Of a stretch of DNA of 64,000 nt, positions 24,311 through 32,244 are shown piece after piece. The stretch's first letter is position 1. The number at the start of each line of letters is the position of its first letter. A program made the position numbers and the translations under genes. Origin of the DNA: Pseudomonas turukhanskensis (GTDB lineage Bacteria > Pseudomonadota > Gammaproteobacteria > Pseudomonadales > Pseudomonadaceae). Under the pieces are notes generated by a model. The model made no database searches and was not told the origin of the DNA. It worked only from the letters and a program-made list of their open reading frames with translations. The DNA is taken from NCBI RefSeq assembly GCF_027922365.1, contig NZ_BSFN01000008.1, forward strand, positions 124,001 through 188,000, given 5' to 3'.

Positions 24311-24342
24311 AAAAAAGGGCTACGCTTTCACGTAACCCTTTG
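24311..24342 (-). terminator. Orphan rho-independent terminator at island junction
   Basis: On the minus strand a 10-bp stem (24331-24340 with 24315-24324, one G-U pair), a 6-nt loop and a run of U (24316-24311). It lies 8 bp beyond the tRNA 3'-end copy at 24350. It would have terminated tRNA-Thr transcription when island 1 alone was present; insertion of island 2 displaced it. Confidence 0.7.
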
Positions 24343-24349
24343 ATTTGTA

Positions 24350-24372
24350 TGGTGCCGGCACCAGGAATCGAA
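24350..24372 (-). repeat. 23-bp tRNA-Thr 3'-end copy, junction of islands 1 and 2
   Basis: Identical to 52581-52603: the CCA end, acceptor 3' strand and part of the T-arm. Beyond 24372 the sequence diverges. It is shorter than the left copy at 1-31, which reaches the anticodon stem, so the two islands used different crossover points in the same tRNA gene. Confidence 0.85.
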
Positions 24373-24428
24373 ATAAATTCATGTAGGCCTCGTATTTACT
24401 CAAATTATTCGTCTCGATTTTTTCAATA

Positions 24429-24447
24429 GGTACTCAAAAGGGTACTC
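24429..24447. repeat. Two GGTACTC repeats at left end of island 2
   Basis: GGTACTC at 24429-24435 and 24441-24447, 12 bp apart, about 60 bp inside the att repeat. Related copies lie at the other end beside the integrase gene (reverse GGTACTC at 52419-52425, GGTACTT at 52448-52454). They are probable arm sites for the P4-type integrase. Confidence 0.5.
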
Positions 24448-24469
24448 GATGGATTTCCTTTAGTAATGC

Positions 24470-25411
24470 CTATAGCGCGATCATTTTGGCGCTGGCAAAT
24501 AGGGTCACGCTATAGGTAGCCAGCATCAACAAAACGCCTATCCCTTGAATGTTCACGACTCTCGCGAAATCGCTGTCGTTGTAGACGGCGGCGACTACAG
24601 GCCTATGCCCATGGGCAGCGTTTAGCTCTTTGAACATTATCTTCGCCGCCATAGGCCAGAAGCCTGCATTCATGACAAACCACGCCCCTGCTGCCAGTCC
24701 AAAAGGGACCAAGAACAACCCAAGCCAGACTTGACCGGCAACATCCCCGCTGAATAGCTGGCTGAAAAAGCCGAAAATGTCGACAACAATGGCCGCCAAT
24801 GCTCCTAGCAGTGAACCTTGCGCAACCGCATATCCTCCCGAAGCTGACTTAACGGCTATGAAATCAACGCCGATGGTGTGGTAGCCCTTGTACATAATGG
24901 CGATGGACAAGACTAAGAGCGCGAAGTTGATGCAGGCTGGAGCCATGCTGACGGTAGAGCCGGACGCCAGCGAGATTTTTGCGTGGCGGAAGCAAAACAG
25001 ACCGCGCACACCAAACAATGCGAGTCCAGCTATGCCAAGCAAAAGTGCTTTGTAAGGAACCGCACCGCTAAGCGCCATGCCGGGATGGAAAGTAGGGGCG
25101 GCGAACTCACGTATTAAAGAGCTCAACATGAGTAGCCAGATGAAGGCAAAAATTGCCGTCTTGGCCAAACCCCAGGCTTCAAATCCCCACCATCCGGCAA
25201 ATTTTCGGCTGTAGTAGAACTTATAATCACGCCCAAATTTCGCCAGCCCGATTCCGGCATCCTGCGCCGAGATTAAGCCTAGGCGACCTGCACTGAGTAG
25301 TCCCTTACCTGGCAGCCACGGAACAGCCAACATTTGATCAGCCGGCGTTACCAACGCCTCGTGATACGCGCGGTCCAACTCTTGATTGCACGCTTTATAA
25401 AACTTCCCCAT
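24470..25411 (-). CDS. Multi-pass membrane protein of unknown function
   Basis: A 313-residue protein with at least five hydrophobic stretches of membrane-spanning length (around residues 85-103, 122-137, 160-175, 200-220, 225-250 and 290-310) and a soluble N-terminal 70 residues. No transporter or enzyme signature is recognised. It is the first gene inside island 2 and is transcribed toward the att site. ATG 25411 lies behind AGGAG (minus strand) at good distance. It may be a cargo gene with a membrane-based role; nothing in the context specifies which. Confidence 0.7.
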   Translation of the reverse strand: MGKFYKACNQELDRAYHEALVTPADQMLAVPWLPGKGLLSAGRLGLISAQDAGIGLAKFGRDYKFYYSRKFAGWWGFEAWGLAKTAIFAFIWLLMLSSLIREFAAPTFHPGMALSGAVPYKALLLGIAGLALFGVRGLFCFRHAKISLASGSTVSMAPACINFALLVLSIAIMYKGYHTIGVDFIAVKSASGGYAVAQGSLLGALAAIVVDIFGFFSQLFSGDVAGQVWLGLFLVPFGLAAGAWFVMNAGFWPMAAKIMFKELNAAHGHRPVVAAVYNDSDFARVVNIQGIGVLLMLATYSVTLFASAKMIAL

Positions 25412-25524
25412 CGCTACCTCTCCTGGTGTGTCGCACTGTCAGTGCGGTGTTAAGCCAAGCTAAATAATTTCACGCATGCGATGCGAAAACGGTCAGAGCC
25501 ATTTGAGGCGCAAGTGCCAATCGC

Positions 25525-26094
25525 CTAGGGCGTTGTGATGTCGGTCGAGCTTTCACGGGCGACGCGTTGTACCGTCCGAGTGCTGCAGTTGAGGCGGCGG
25601 GCAATTTCTCCCACTGGGATTTTTTCGCTGAGCAATTTACGAATTTCGGTCTTGTCGCGCGCCGGTCTCCCTCGATAAACGCCGCGCTGTTTCGCCTGCT
25701 CGATCCCTTCTTTCTGTCGCTCTCGAATCAATGCTCGTTCGAATTCGGCAACCGCACCAAGCATGGTCAACATGAAGCGTCCTGCGCTTCCCAACTCCGC
25801 GCCAAACTCCAGTCCCTCTTTGTGGAAGCGAAGAGTGACGCCTTTGGCTTGGAAGCTTTCGACCAGCTCTAGGAGGTGGCGCGTATTCCTTGCCAGCCGA
25901 TCTATCGAGTGGACATGCACACAGTCGCCCTTACGCACGAATCTGCACATTTCTTCTAGGGCCGGTCGCGTCACAGTACTGCCAGAGCATTTGTCTTCGA
26001 ACTCAAAATCGAACTGGATGCCAGTATCGGAAAGTTGGCGATCTGTACGTTGCTCGAGGGTGCTAACCCTTCGGTAGGCGATTTGCTGATTCAT
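25525..26094 (-). CDS. Serine recombinase (resolvase/invertase family)
   Basis: About 189 residues, the size of small resolvases and invertases. The catalytic domain has YRRVSTLEQRTDRQL (nucleophile Ser about 10), then SIDRLARN and MLGAVAEFERALIRERQKEGI. A C-terminal helix-turn-helix of Hin type follows (IPVGEIARRLNCSTRTVQR). Catalytic residues look intact. Start ATG 26094 or 26100; a longer upstream reading looks spurious. A strong palindrome at 26190-26217 and further TGCGACA copies lie upstream and may be its crossover site or operator. No invertible segment is evident nearby. Confidence 0.9.
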   Translation of the reverse strand: MNQQIAYRRVSTLEQRTDRQLSDTGIQFDFEFEDKCSGSTVTRPALEEMCRFVRKGDCVHVHSIDRLARNTRHLLELVESFQAKGVTLRFHKEGLEFGAELGSAGRFMLTMLGAVAEFERALIRERQKEGIEQAKQRGVYRGRPARDKTEIRKLLSEKIPVGEIARRLNCSTRTVQRVARESSTDITTP

Positions 26095-26189
26095 GGTCAT
26101 GTTTGCGACATTTGGGTGGTGACAATAATAGTGCATGCGACTAAAATAAAAACAGACCCTGTTGTCATATTTTTGAACCTCTAATTATT

Positions 26190-26217
26190 GCGACAGGAGG
26201 GTATACCCTTTTGTCGC
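26190..26217. promoter_or_regulatory. 28-bp palindrome between recombinase and antitoxin-like gene
   Basis: GCGACA, 4 nt, GGGTATACCC, 4 nt, TGTCGC: a near-perfect dyad centred on TA, ending 3 bp before the start at 26221. The central TA and dyad length fit a serine-recombinase site, while its position fits an operator for the divergent genes. Another TGCGACA lies at 26104-26110. Confidence 0.5.
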
Positions 26218-26220
26218 TAG

Positions 26221-26547
26221 GTGATTCCGGTGTCGGAGCGAGCCTTTTTATTTAGTGCAGAGAAGTGTTCTTTAGTCCGAGAGGCTTTTGACGCTAGTCA
26301 GGTTCGCTCTCAGGACTCGATCGCAGATTTTAGGGCAATGTCAGCGTCATCAGATTCGTATCATTTCTGTAATTGGGTTGAGGTGGAGCAGGTCGCCGCT
26401 ATGTTTTGGGGAGATTGCGCAATTGCGTGGCTCGACCACCCGATGCAGAAGCTTGAAGGACGCTCAGTTCGGCAAGCGTTCCATTCCGGCGACAAAGGCC
26501 CAGTGACCGAACTGATTCATCAATTACTGGCCGGGTACGTTTTCTAG
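26221..26547 (+). CDS. MbcA/ParS/Xre-type toxin-binding domain protein (orphan antitoxin-like)
   Basis: A 108-residue protein whose C-terminal half reads like the DUF2384 toxin-binding domain of Xre/ParS antitoxins: AMFWGDCAIAWLDHPM, then LEGRSVRQAF and LIHQLLAGYVF. In type II systems this domain pairs with a RES-domain ADP-ribosyltransferase toxin, but no RES-like gene follows; the next gene (26668) is unrelated by eye. GTG 26221 start, with a palindrome directly upstream. It may be an orphan antitoxin or a repurposed regulator. Confidence 0.6.
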   Translation: MIPVSERAFLFSAEKCSLVREAFDASQVRSQDSIADFRAMSASSDSYHFCNWVEVEQVAAMFWGDCAIAWLDHPMQKLEGRSVRQAFHSGDKGPVTELIHQLLAGYVF

Positions 26548-26667
26548 TTTGTAGGCGCCTTCTCTTTCTTTAAGTGGGCGGGAGTCCTTTTAGTGGTTCG
26601 CGCTAGGACTGCTGGTCCCTGCCCAAGGTTTATAGACTTTTGAAAAACATCATCCGGGGATGGCACG

Positions 26668-27045
26668 GTGAAACCAGTCGATATGGGAGCTCAGCAAACA
26701 CTTACCTGGTTGGACATACCTATCGAGGCGCTACTCCTCCCAGAACTCGAGTCGCTCGGGAAATGGGCGCGCATGGTCCATGAACAGCTTATTAACAATG
26801 ATCTATCGCGGCTGAAGAAGCTTGCTGAGCGCGGTACTTTGCGGCGCTTCTTACTCGCCGAAGAGATGCGATTGGCTGAGTTAGCGTGTGATCTCGAAGA
26901 AAGCTGGAAGCGTGAAAATCCCGCCCCGCTTACATTTGGATATTTTGATTTGGCCGCTTGGCACAACCACGCTAAGTCTTACGCTACTGAAATGGTGTTG
27001 GAGCAGATATCCGAGATGTTTGAGGCATCGAAACAGGTCTTCTAG
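26668..27045 (+). CDS. Hypothetical helical protein, 125 aa
   Basis: A 125-residue soluble protein, mostly helical and charged (HEQLINNDLSRLKKLAERG, LAELACDLEESWKREN), without recognised domain. GTG 26668 is the start. It follows the antitoxin-like gene by 120 bp in the same direction. There is no evidence that it is the missing toxin. Confidence 0.5.
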   Translation: MKPVDMGAQQTLTWLDIPIEALLLPELESLGKWARMVHEQLINNDLSRLKKLAERGTLRRFLLAEEMRLAELACDLEESWKRENPAPLTFGYFDLAAWHNHAKSYATEMVLEQISEMFEASKQVF

Positions 27046-27157
27046 CGGCTTTTTGGTGCTCCTCAGTGCCTGGGCTTGATCCTTTCGTTTCGGAGTTCGA
27101 AAGCTCAAATGGTCGGCGCGCTGATTTTTAGACTGTTTGTTAGCAGGGAGAGTAAGT

Positions 27158-27577
27158 GTGAATCTTAATTGGCGAAATTCTGATAAGACCTACGCCGCGT
27201 GCCCGGTCCTGACCGATTGCGACGTAGCGGGTTATGTTAAGAATGGATCGCTTCCGGCGGACCGCCATTATCTTGAGGTGCCTGCGATGAAGGTCGTTCG
27301 GAATCGCGGCTTTTGGCTCAAGCCGTCTTATCGCTGCCATGCCGATGCCACGGTTTTTTTGGTGTCCACTGATGCCTATGAAATGAATTCCGACGCGCTT
27401 GAAGGTATGAGAGGGGGCGTTTACTGCTTCTTCAGCGAAAAGTCCGGCGTCCACTATCTGGGAAGGGTCAATCGTCAGTCTTCAGGCGGAGTTCTTCTAT
27501 CTTTAATCGAGGGTCTCCATGATCCGCTGGTCTTACACGACCTGAACTATTTGGGCCGAGTTATAGCTGCCGCCTAG
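27158..27577 (+). CDS. Hypothetical protein, 139 aa
   Basis: A soluble protein of about 139 residues with no family recognised. It has several Cys and His residues but no clear metal-binding spacing. GTG 27158 is preferred because GGGAG lies about 8 bp upstream; TTG 27137 is in frame. A segment around GGVYCFFSEKSGVHYLGRVNRQSSGG faintly resembles the start of a GIY-YIG-type fold, but essential residues cannot be assigned, so no function is claimed. Confidence 0.5.
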   Translation: MNLNWRNSDKTYAACPVLTDCDVAGYVKNGSLPADRHYLEVPAMKVVRNRGFWLKPSYRCHADATVFLVSTDAYEMNSDALEGMRGGVYCFFSEKSGVHYLGRVNRQSSGGVLLSLIEGLHDPLVLHDLNYLGRVIAAA

Positions 27578-27741
27578 TCGAGAGCTTTGGGAAATACCGA
27601 CGCTTTGGAGCAAGGTCCCTGTTGCTGTTAAGATCATTCTGTCGCTGTATGTTCATACAGCGGATGGCGCCGGATGCATTGAGCCGTATTGTCCGCCCCA
27701 AGTTGCCTGCCAAGACTCTAGACCTGCGTACGGGCGAGCCA

Positions 27742-28689
27742 ATGACTAAACCTGAAGATTACATTTCACTGGAGTCTGCAATTGCCGCGCTAAGGCGTGA
27801 CTCGCCCGAAGTTTTGAAAGCTATGGCGATGGCTATCAAATCGTTTTCTGCTAGTAACCTGGTACCTCAGAGCGTCGTCGAGGGGGTGGAGTACGGGAGA
27901 CAAATTCCCAATTTCGCCATCACTCATGGTCAATTGGGCGCATACCTTGACTTAGCGGTTACAAAGCACGCCTCGGTTCTCATCGAGACTCAGGTAGGAG
28001 TCGTGCAGTCTCATCACGTGAAAGTGAATCGAGAGTGGTTGTCCATCCAGCGCGAGCAAGCAATGCGAGTCCCGGACGTCGCGAGGGCGATAGCCCGGCG
28101 ATTCTCTGGCTCAAAGGGCGCGACGGTCACGCCGATGTTCCCGGAGCTCGAAGATCAGGATCCTCGGGAAGCCTTATCTGAACTGCGTAAAGTAAAGGTT
28201 CGCTTAGAAAGAAACCGTGAGATCCCAGCGGATGATGCTAGGGACCTGGAGCTTGACCAAATACGACATCTATTAGCGGCCAGTGACGCAAAAGGCCTTG
28301 CGGTTACCAAAGAAAACGCCAGCCTAGTCATGACGGTTAAGACGCTCACGTTGGAGAATGACCGATTAAGAAAGGTTAGGTCCGAGAGTCCTGTTTCTTC
28401 CTCGTTAATGAAGTCAAAACCGATATCGAATGTGGAAGTTCGTAACGCGGCGATACGGCGAGCGAGGGAGAGTGTTGCAGACGTTGCCAGGGCACTATGG
28501 AGCTACCCCGATTTTGCAAATTGTAGGACTGGGGAGATGGCCCCAATAGTCCGCCGCTCTGTTGATCCGAACCTCCTTGTGTTCCTGCCAAAGACCGACG
28601 TTACCTTAGCCAGATGGCTGACTAAGGATTCAGCACCGCCTTCAGCGAAGCGAAAAGGGCGTCCAGCTAAAATTGCCCCCAAGAAATAA
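27742..28689 (+). CDS. Hypothetical coiled-coil protein with basic C terminus
   Basis: About 315 residues. The N-terminal half is unrecognised. The middle (about 155-230) is charged and helical with heptad-like spacing, compatible with a coiled coil, and the C terminus ends in a Lys/Arg/Pro-rich tail (KRKGRPAKIAPKK) that looks DNA-binding. The overall layout recalls KfrA- or ParB-associated coiled-coil DNA-binding proteins of mobile elements, but no motif proves it. ATG 27742 is chosen; in-frame starts upstream to 27622 are possible. Confidence 0.5.
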   Translation: MTKPEDYISLESAIAALRRDSPEVLKAMAMAIKSFSASNLVPQSVVEGVEYGRQIPNFAITHGQLGAYLDLAVTKHASVLIETQVGVVQSHHVKVNREWLSIQREQAMRVPDVARAIARRFSGSKGATVTPMFPELEDQDPREALSELRKVKVRLERNREIPADDARDLELDQIRHLLAASDAKGLAVTKENASLVMTVKTLTLENDRLRKVRSESPVSSSLMKSKPISNVEVRNAAIRRARESVADVARALWSYPDFANCRTGEMAPIVRRSVDPNLLVFLPKTDVTLARWLTKDSAPPSAKRKGRPAKIAPKK

Positions 28690-28806
28690 ACTACACGGAC
28701 GACCGGATATTCAGTTTTCCGGCCCCGGCTGGCGATTTTAACCTTCGATTCCCCCTGCGAGCATTGTCATCGTCGATCACCAAATACGACCTTGGAGGCG
28801 TAGACG

Positions 28807-29481
28807 ATGACAACCAAAATCCTCAAGCACGACTATCACGGGCGCTGCGTTAGTTTTGATACGGACGGGTGGCTGAACGCATCGAATGCTGCTTCGTTGT
28901 TTGGAAAGGTTGCGGCGGATTGGCTGGAGCTCGATCTAACCAAGGAATACATCGGGCGCATGGCTATGCGTGCAGAAAGCAAAGTCGCTGGCAGTTCGCT
29001 CATTCCGCTTGTATCCACCCGCATCAGCAGAGGCTCCACTCGTGAAATTTGGCTTCATCCCAAGCTGGCAATCAAATTTGCCCGCTGGCTTTCGGTTGAT
29101 TTCGAAATGTGGTGCGACGAGCAGCTTGAGGCCTTGGTGTTGGGAGAAGTGGCTGCTCAGTTAGCTGCACGTCGGCATGCTGCAATGAGTTTTCGGAGTG
29201 TGTGCGAAGCGTTGTCGCTGACTCACGAGGCGATTGGTAAAACGACCAAACCCCATCACTACATGAATGAAGCAAGGCTGATTAACGAAGTCCTTACAGG
29301 TGCATTCGCCGGTCGAAATCGCGATTGCCTTACGCTCGTAGAGCTCGAGCTTGTGATGCTCGTGGAAAATCGGGACATGTTGCTGCTTGGGCAAGGTAAG
29401 GACTATCAGGCCCGCAAGGCTGCTCTTTCCTCATATGTGAAGCAGTTGCGTTCGAATCATGCTTCGTTAGGTAGCCAATAG
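28807..29481 (+). CDS. KilA-N domain protein
   Basis: A 224-residue protein with an N-terminal KilA-N domain, a DNA-binding fold of phages and mobile elements: GWLNASNAASLFGK, then REIWLHPKLAIKFARWLSVDFEMWCDEQL in pieces between residues 20 and 107. The C-terminal part is helical and unrecognised. ATG 28807 follows GGAGG at good distance. The gene ends 60 bp before the first GCCA-phased module, so binding of this protein to those sites is an obvious hypothesis. Confidence 0.85.
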   Translation: MTTKILKHDYHGRCVSFDTDGWLNASNAASLFGKVAADWLELDLTKEYIGRMAMRAESKVAGSSLIPLVSTRISRGSTREIWLHPKLAIKFARWLSVDFEMWCDEQLEALVLGEVAAQLAARRHAAMSFRSVCEALSLTHEAIGKTTKPHHYMNEARLINEVLTGAFAGRNRDCLTLVELELVMLVENRDMLLLGQGKDYQARKAALSSYVKQLRSNHASLGSQ

Positions 29482-29543
29482 CCCCCAGATACAAGGAAGT
29501 GTATTCAGCCTCCTGCAATGGAAGCTAGACCACGTCATGTCCC

Positions 29544-29866
29544 GCCAACCAGTGTCGATCGAAGCCATTTACCGCAACCGTAGCCAAATACAGCCAAGTA
29601 ACGCCATACGCGGCCAAAACAAGCCAAAACAAGCCAAATAAAGCCAAATAAAGCCAAATAAAGCCAAATAAAGCCAATTTTAGCCATTTTTGTGGGGTTT
29701 TGGGGCGGGAGAATTGAATCTGAAGCTCGTGTTTGGCTTTGTATCAGGTGTCGGACGTCATCAAAAAGAGGTCTGTATCACGTCCCGGACGCGCTGTGTG
29801 TATCAGGTGTCGGACGTGGTTCTGACGTCGCAATTCTAATAGGGGTAGGTTTTTTAGGGTGATACA
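29544..29866. repeat. Phased GCCA module, copy A
   Basis: Eleven GCCA motifs start at exactly 10-bp intervals from 29583 to 29683, with two outliers at 29544 and 29564. Then come three direct repeats of the form GTATCANGTNNCGGACG (29741, 29775, 29800), a segment CTAATAGGGGTAGGTTTTTT (29837-29856) and an inverted TGATAC at 29860. The same order of parts is found at 37216-37422. No protein-like frame covers it. Exact 10-bp phasing puts all GCCA sites on one helical face. Confidence 0.75.
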
Positions 29867-30102
29867 AGACCGCCACGTATCTGCGACGTAAACCTAATCG
29901 CTCAATACCGCACCTTTCGGTAAACGCATGGGCTTCACTGCCGGGGCTGGCCCACTCTGATCAAGCTGCTACTCAACCGTGATGCAGCGAGCGCGAAAGG
30001 AATGAACGCTCTGCGATTGGGGCACCTCAGCAGGAAGCCCAGGTTGGATGCTTCCCTGCGTACCGGCTGCGATCCGTCGATGGAAACAGGCAGCTTTCGG
30101 CC
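29867..30102. other. Non-coding remnant left of the IS, with GGCC target site
   Basis: No gene seen. The last 30 bp before the insertion sequence, read on the minus strand (GGCCGAAAGCTGCCTGT), belong to a short dispersed Pseudomonas-type repeat also seen at 35531-35570. GGCC at 30099-30102 is duplicated at the other side of the element. Confidence 0.45.
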
Positions 30103-31757
30103 CAGAGTGTGTAAAAACACTTTGTTATCGGGCCTGCTTCAGTCCATTGCTCCAGGGCGTGGCGATTTCCCGATTAGTTACTACGATCAGCGCGGGTAAC
30201 GCTTCAGAGCGCGTATGACGCGCTTTGGCACCTCTTGAGGCAGTAAAAGCTGGGCTTTTATGCCGCCATCGCCTTCAACAAACCTTCGGTGCCGATGATT
30301 TTCATCACCCGCTTCAAGTTGTAGGCGAGCACATTCAAGCTCATTTCTGCGCTCACCCCGTTCAGTTTTCGAGTCAGGAAGTGCGTTGCCCCCATCCATT
30401 GTTTGAGCGTCCCGAAGGGATGCTCAACCGTCCGTTTTCGAACCCGCATCATCTCCGGCTCATGGTTCAACCGACGTTGCATGTCCTCCAGCACAGCTTC
30501 ATGTTCCCAGCGCCTTACTCGACGATTTGTGCTTGGCGTGCACTGAGTTTTCAGCGTGCAACTCTGGCACTTCGAACTCCAGTAGCAGTGCATATTCATG
30601 CCTTTCTCAACGCTGGAGAATCGCCAAATCAGTGCCTCACCAGCTGGGCACGTGTATTCGTTTTTCGTTGCGTCATAAACGAAGGCATCTTTGTTGAATC
30701 GCCCATCTGCCTTGGCGTTTGAGGTCATAGGCTTTGGCACGTAGGCACTGATATTGGCGTTGTGACAGGCCAGGATTTCTTCACCTTTAAAGTAGCCCCG
30801 ATCAGCCACGACCGATAACGTTTCTGAGCCGATGGCTTCCCGCGCCAGCTTCGCCATGGAGCTGAGTTGGTCGCGGTCAGAACCGACGTTTGTGACCTCG
30901 TGAGCGACGATCAAATGGTGCTGGGTGTCGACCGCTGTTTGCACGTTGTAGCCGACGATCCCGTTGCCACGCGTCATCATCGAACGGGCATCTGGATCGG
31001 TCAGCGAGACCTGCTTGTCAGGCGAATCGTTAAGCTGAGCTTCGATCAGCTGAAGCTCTTTCATTTGAGTTTTAAGCTTCTCGATTTTCTCTGCGAGGCG
31101 CGTAGCGTCTGGCTCTGAGGCAGTTGGAACTTGCCGATCAGCCGCATCAAGTGCAGCCAGGTAACGGCTGATGCTCGACTCAATTTCTTCCATCCGCCGC
31201 TTGAGTTTGGCGCTGGTGAAGTTGCGGTCACGGTTGTTAACCGCCTTGAATTTACTGCCGTCGATGGCGACCAGGTTTTCGCTAAACAACCCTAACTGCT
31301 GGCAGAGCACAACGAACTGGCGGCACACGCCGCGAATGGCCTTGCTGTTGTCTTTTCGGAAGTTCGCGATGGTTTTGAAGTCGGGCATGAGCCGTCCGGT
31401 TAGCCACATCAGTTCGACGTTGCGTTGGGCTTCTCGCTCAAGCCGTCGACTCGATTGGATGCGGTTGAGATAACCGTAGATATAAATCTTCAGCAGGATC
31501 GCTGGGTGGTAAGCAGGTCTGCCGGTTTCGGCTGGAATGACGCCATCAAAACCCAACGTAGCGAGGTCAAGTTCATCGACGAAGACATCGACCACGCGTA
31601 CCGGATTGGTTTCGCTGACGTAGTCGTCGAGGCTTTCGGGAAGCAAGGTGCTCTGACCTCGGTGCTCACCTTGGATAAACCTTTTCATGGGCTTCCCTCG
31701 CGATGAATTTCTCAGAAATCATAGCAAGGGTTTGTCCGAGCGTTTTTACACACTCTG
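30103..31757 (-). mobile_element. Complete IS1182-family insertion sequence
   Basis: A 1655-bp element bounded by perfect 16-bp terminal inverted repeats CAGAGTGTGTAAAAAC (30103-30118 and inverse 31742-31757) and flanked by a direct duplication of GGCC (30099-30102 and 31758-31761). It contains one full-length transposase gene. Because GGCC is itself palindromic, the 20-bp match extends through the duplication. The element looks recent and potentially active. Confidence 0.88.
30258..31688 (-). CDS. IS1182-family transposase
   Basis: A 476-residue DDE transposase of the IS1182 group. The N-terminal domain has GRPAYHPAILLKIYIYGYLN and RRLEREAQRNVELMWL; the catalytic core begins around LVAIDGSKFKAVN (first Asp), continues with SVVADRGYFKGEE (second Asp) and ends with VEHPFGTLKQWMG (Glu region). 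A small Cys-rich zinc-ribbon-like insert lies around residues 350-390 (SSKCQSCTLKTQC). Length and motifs are as expected of an intact enzyme. ATG 31688 is 69 bp from the right inverted repeat. Confidence 0.95.
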   Translation of the reverse strand: MKRFIQGEHRGQSTLLPESLDDYVSETNPVRVVDVFVDELDLATLGFDGVIPAETGRPAYHPAILLKIYIYGYLNRIQSSRRLEREAQRNVELMWLTGRLMPDFKTIANFRKDNSKAIRGVCRQFVVLCQQLGLFSENLVAIDGSKFKAVNNRDRNFTSAKLKRRMEEIESSISRYLAALDAADRQVPTASEPDATRLAEKIEKLKTQMKELQLIEAQLNDSPDKQVSLTDPDARSMMTRGNGIVGYNVQTAVDTQHHLIVAHEVTNVGSDRDQLSSMAKLAREAIGSETLSVVADRGYFKGEEILACHNANISAYVPKPMTSNAKADGRFNKDAFVYDATKNEYTCPAGEALIWRFSSVEKGMNMHCYWSSKCQSCTLKTQCTPSTNRRVRRWEHEAVLEDMQRRLNHEPEMMRVRKRTVEHPFGTLKQWMGATHFLTRKLNGVSAEMSLNVLAYNLKRVMKIIGTEGLLKAMAA

Positions 31758-31836
31758 GGCCAATAGCGGACATTCGTGGCCGGCAGCAATCAACCAAAGG
31801 CGCACGTCCTGATGCACACAGACGAAGCATGTTGGT

Positions 31837-31959
31837 GAAACTGGCTTTATAAAGGGCGCGGATGATGCGTTATACAAAGCCAAGAACAGGGGAAGAAATA
31901 ATGTCTTCCCATCCCCCGGGGACTTTTCGCAAACGCAGCGATCAACTGTCCCCGGTTAA
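31837..31959 (+). pseudogene. C-terminal fragment of a GGDEF-domain gene
   Basis: In the frame starting at 31837 the sequence reads ETGFIKGADDALYKAKNRG followed by RNNV, the unmistakable end of diguanylate cyclase domains, then an unrelated tail to a TAA at about 31957. Everything upstream, including the GGDEF signature, is missing. It lies 75 bp from the right end of the IS, but since the IS target duplication is intact the loss probably predates the IS. Confidence 0.6.
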
Positions 31960-32019
31960 TAGGAGCGCGCGTGGGACATTTCCATCCAAGACTCACGTTC
32001 ACCCCTAGGGGTCTGACGA

Positions 32020-32244
32020 TCACTCCTCACGGCGTAGAGGATTTTGAAAAGGCCAGGTTCGCCCTAAGCACGTCTGCGCTTTAAGCACTTCGGATGCTGC
32101 GGCTATATATCGTTCGGTCAAGCGAACGTAACGGACGTACGCGATATTGGTAAAAGGGTGGTTTCTGCGTAAAAAAGCATCCATTTCATCACTGGCCGCT
32201 TTTCTAGCTTGGATTAGCTGGTCAACCGTCTTATTTGCCGTCAT
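32020..32244 (-). CDS. Small hypothetical protein, 74 aa
   Basis: A 74-residue soluble helical protein (VDQLIQARKAASDEMDAF, YVRLTERYIAAASEVLKA) of unknown family. ATG 32244 is preferred to an upstream in-frame start at 32277. It lies among a set of small, independently oriented genes between the IS and the CheB remnant. Confidence 0.45.
   Translation of the reverse strand: MTANKTVDQLIQARKAASDEMDAFLRRNHPFTNIAYVRYVRLTERYIAAASEVLKAQTCLGRTWPFQNPLRREE

Larger units (their letters stand above)
1..24349. mobile_element. Island 1: tRNA-Thr-integrated island with signalling cargo
   Basis: The left limit is a tRNA-Thr fragment (1-31) that runs off the window. The right limit is the 23-bp tRNA 3'-end copy at 24350. 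A tyrosine integrase starts at 244, and CCTACCCC repeats lie near both ends (172-222 and 24274-24292), as expected of integrase arm sites. Contents in order: integrase, c-di-GMP/phosphorelay locus (2061-18996), second recombinase (19056-19991, minus), non-coding arrays (20013-20671), and small phage-type regulatory genes (20824-23860). No conjugation or phage structural genes are visible, so it is either a non-autonomous island or mobilised by helpers. The boundaries are inferred from repeats; the chromosomal left flank is outside the window. Confidence 0.75.

Noticed and set aside
27158..27577. GIY-YIG nuclease assignment for the 139-aa protein
   Set aside because: A GVYCFFS...HYLGR spacing is suggestive, but the catalytic Arg and Glu cannot be located.
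20395..29866. CRISPR array interpretation of the repeats at 20.4 and 29.6 kb
   Set aside because: Repeats are 4-7 bp with 3-10 bp spacers, alternate in orientation in one case, and no cas genes are present.
29935..30120. 61-aa minus-strand frame left of the IS
   Set aside because: It begins inside the IS inverted repeat and reads through a dispersed repeat; composition is that of non-coding DNA.
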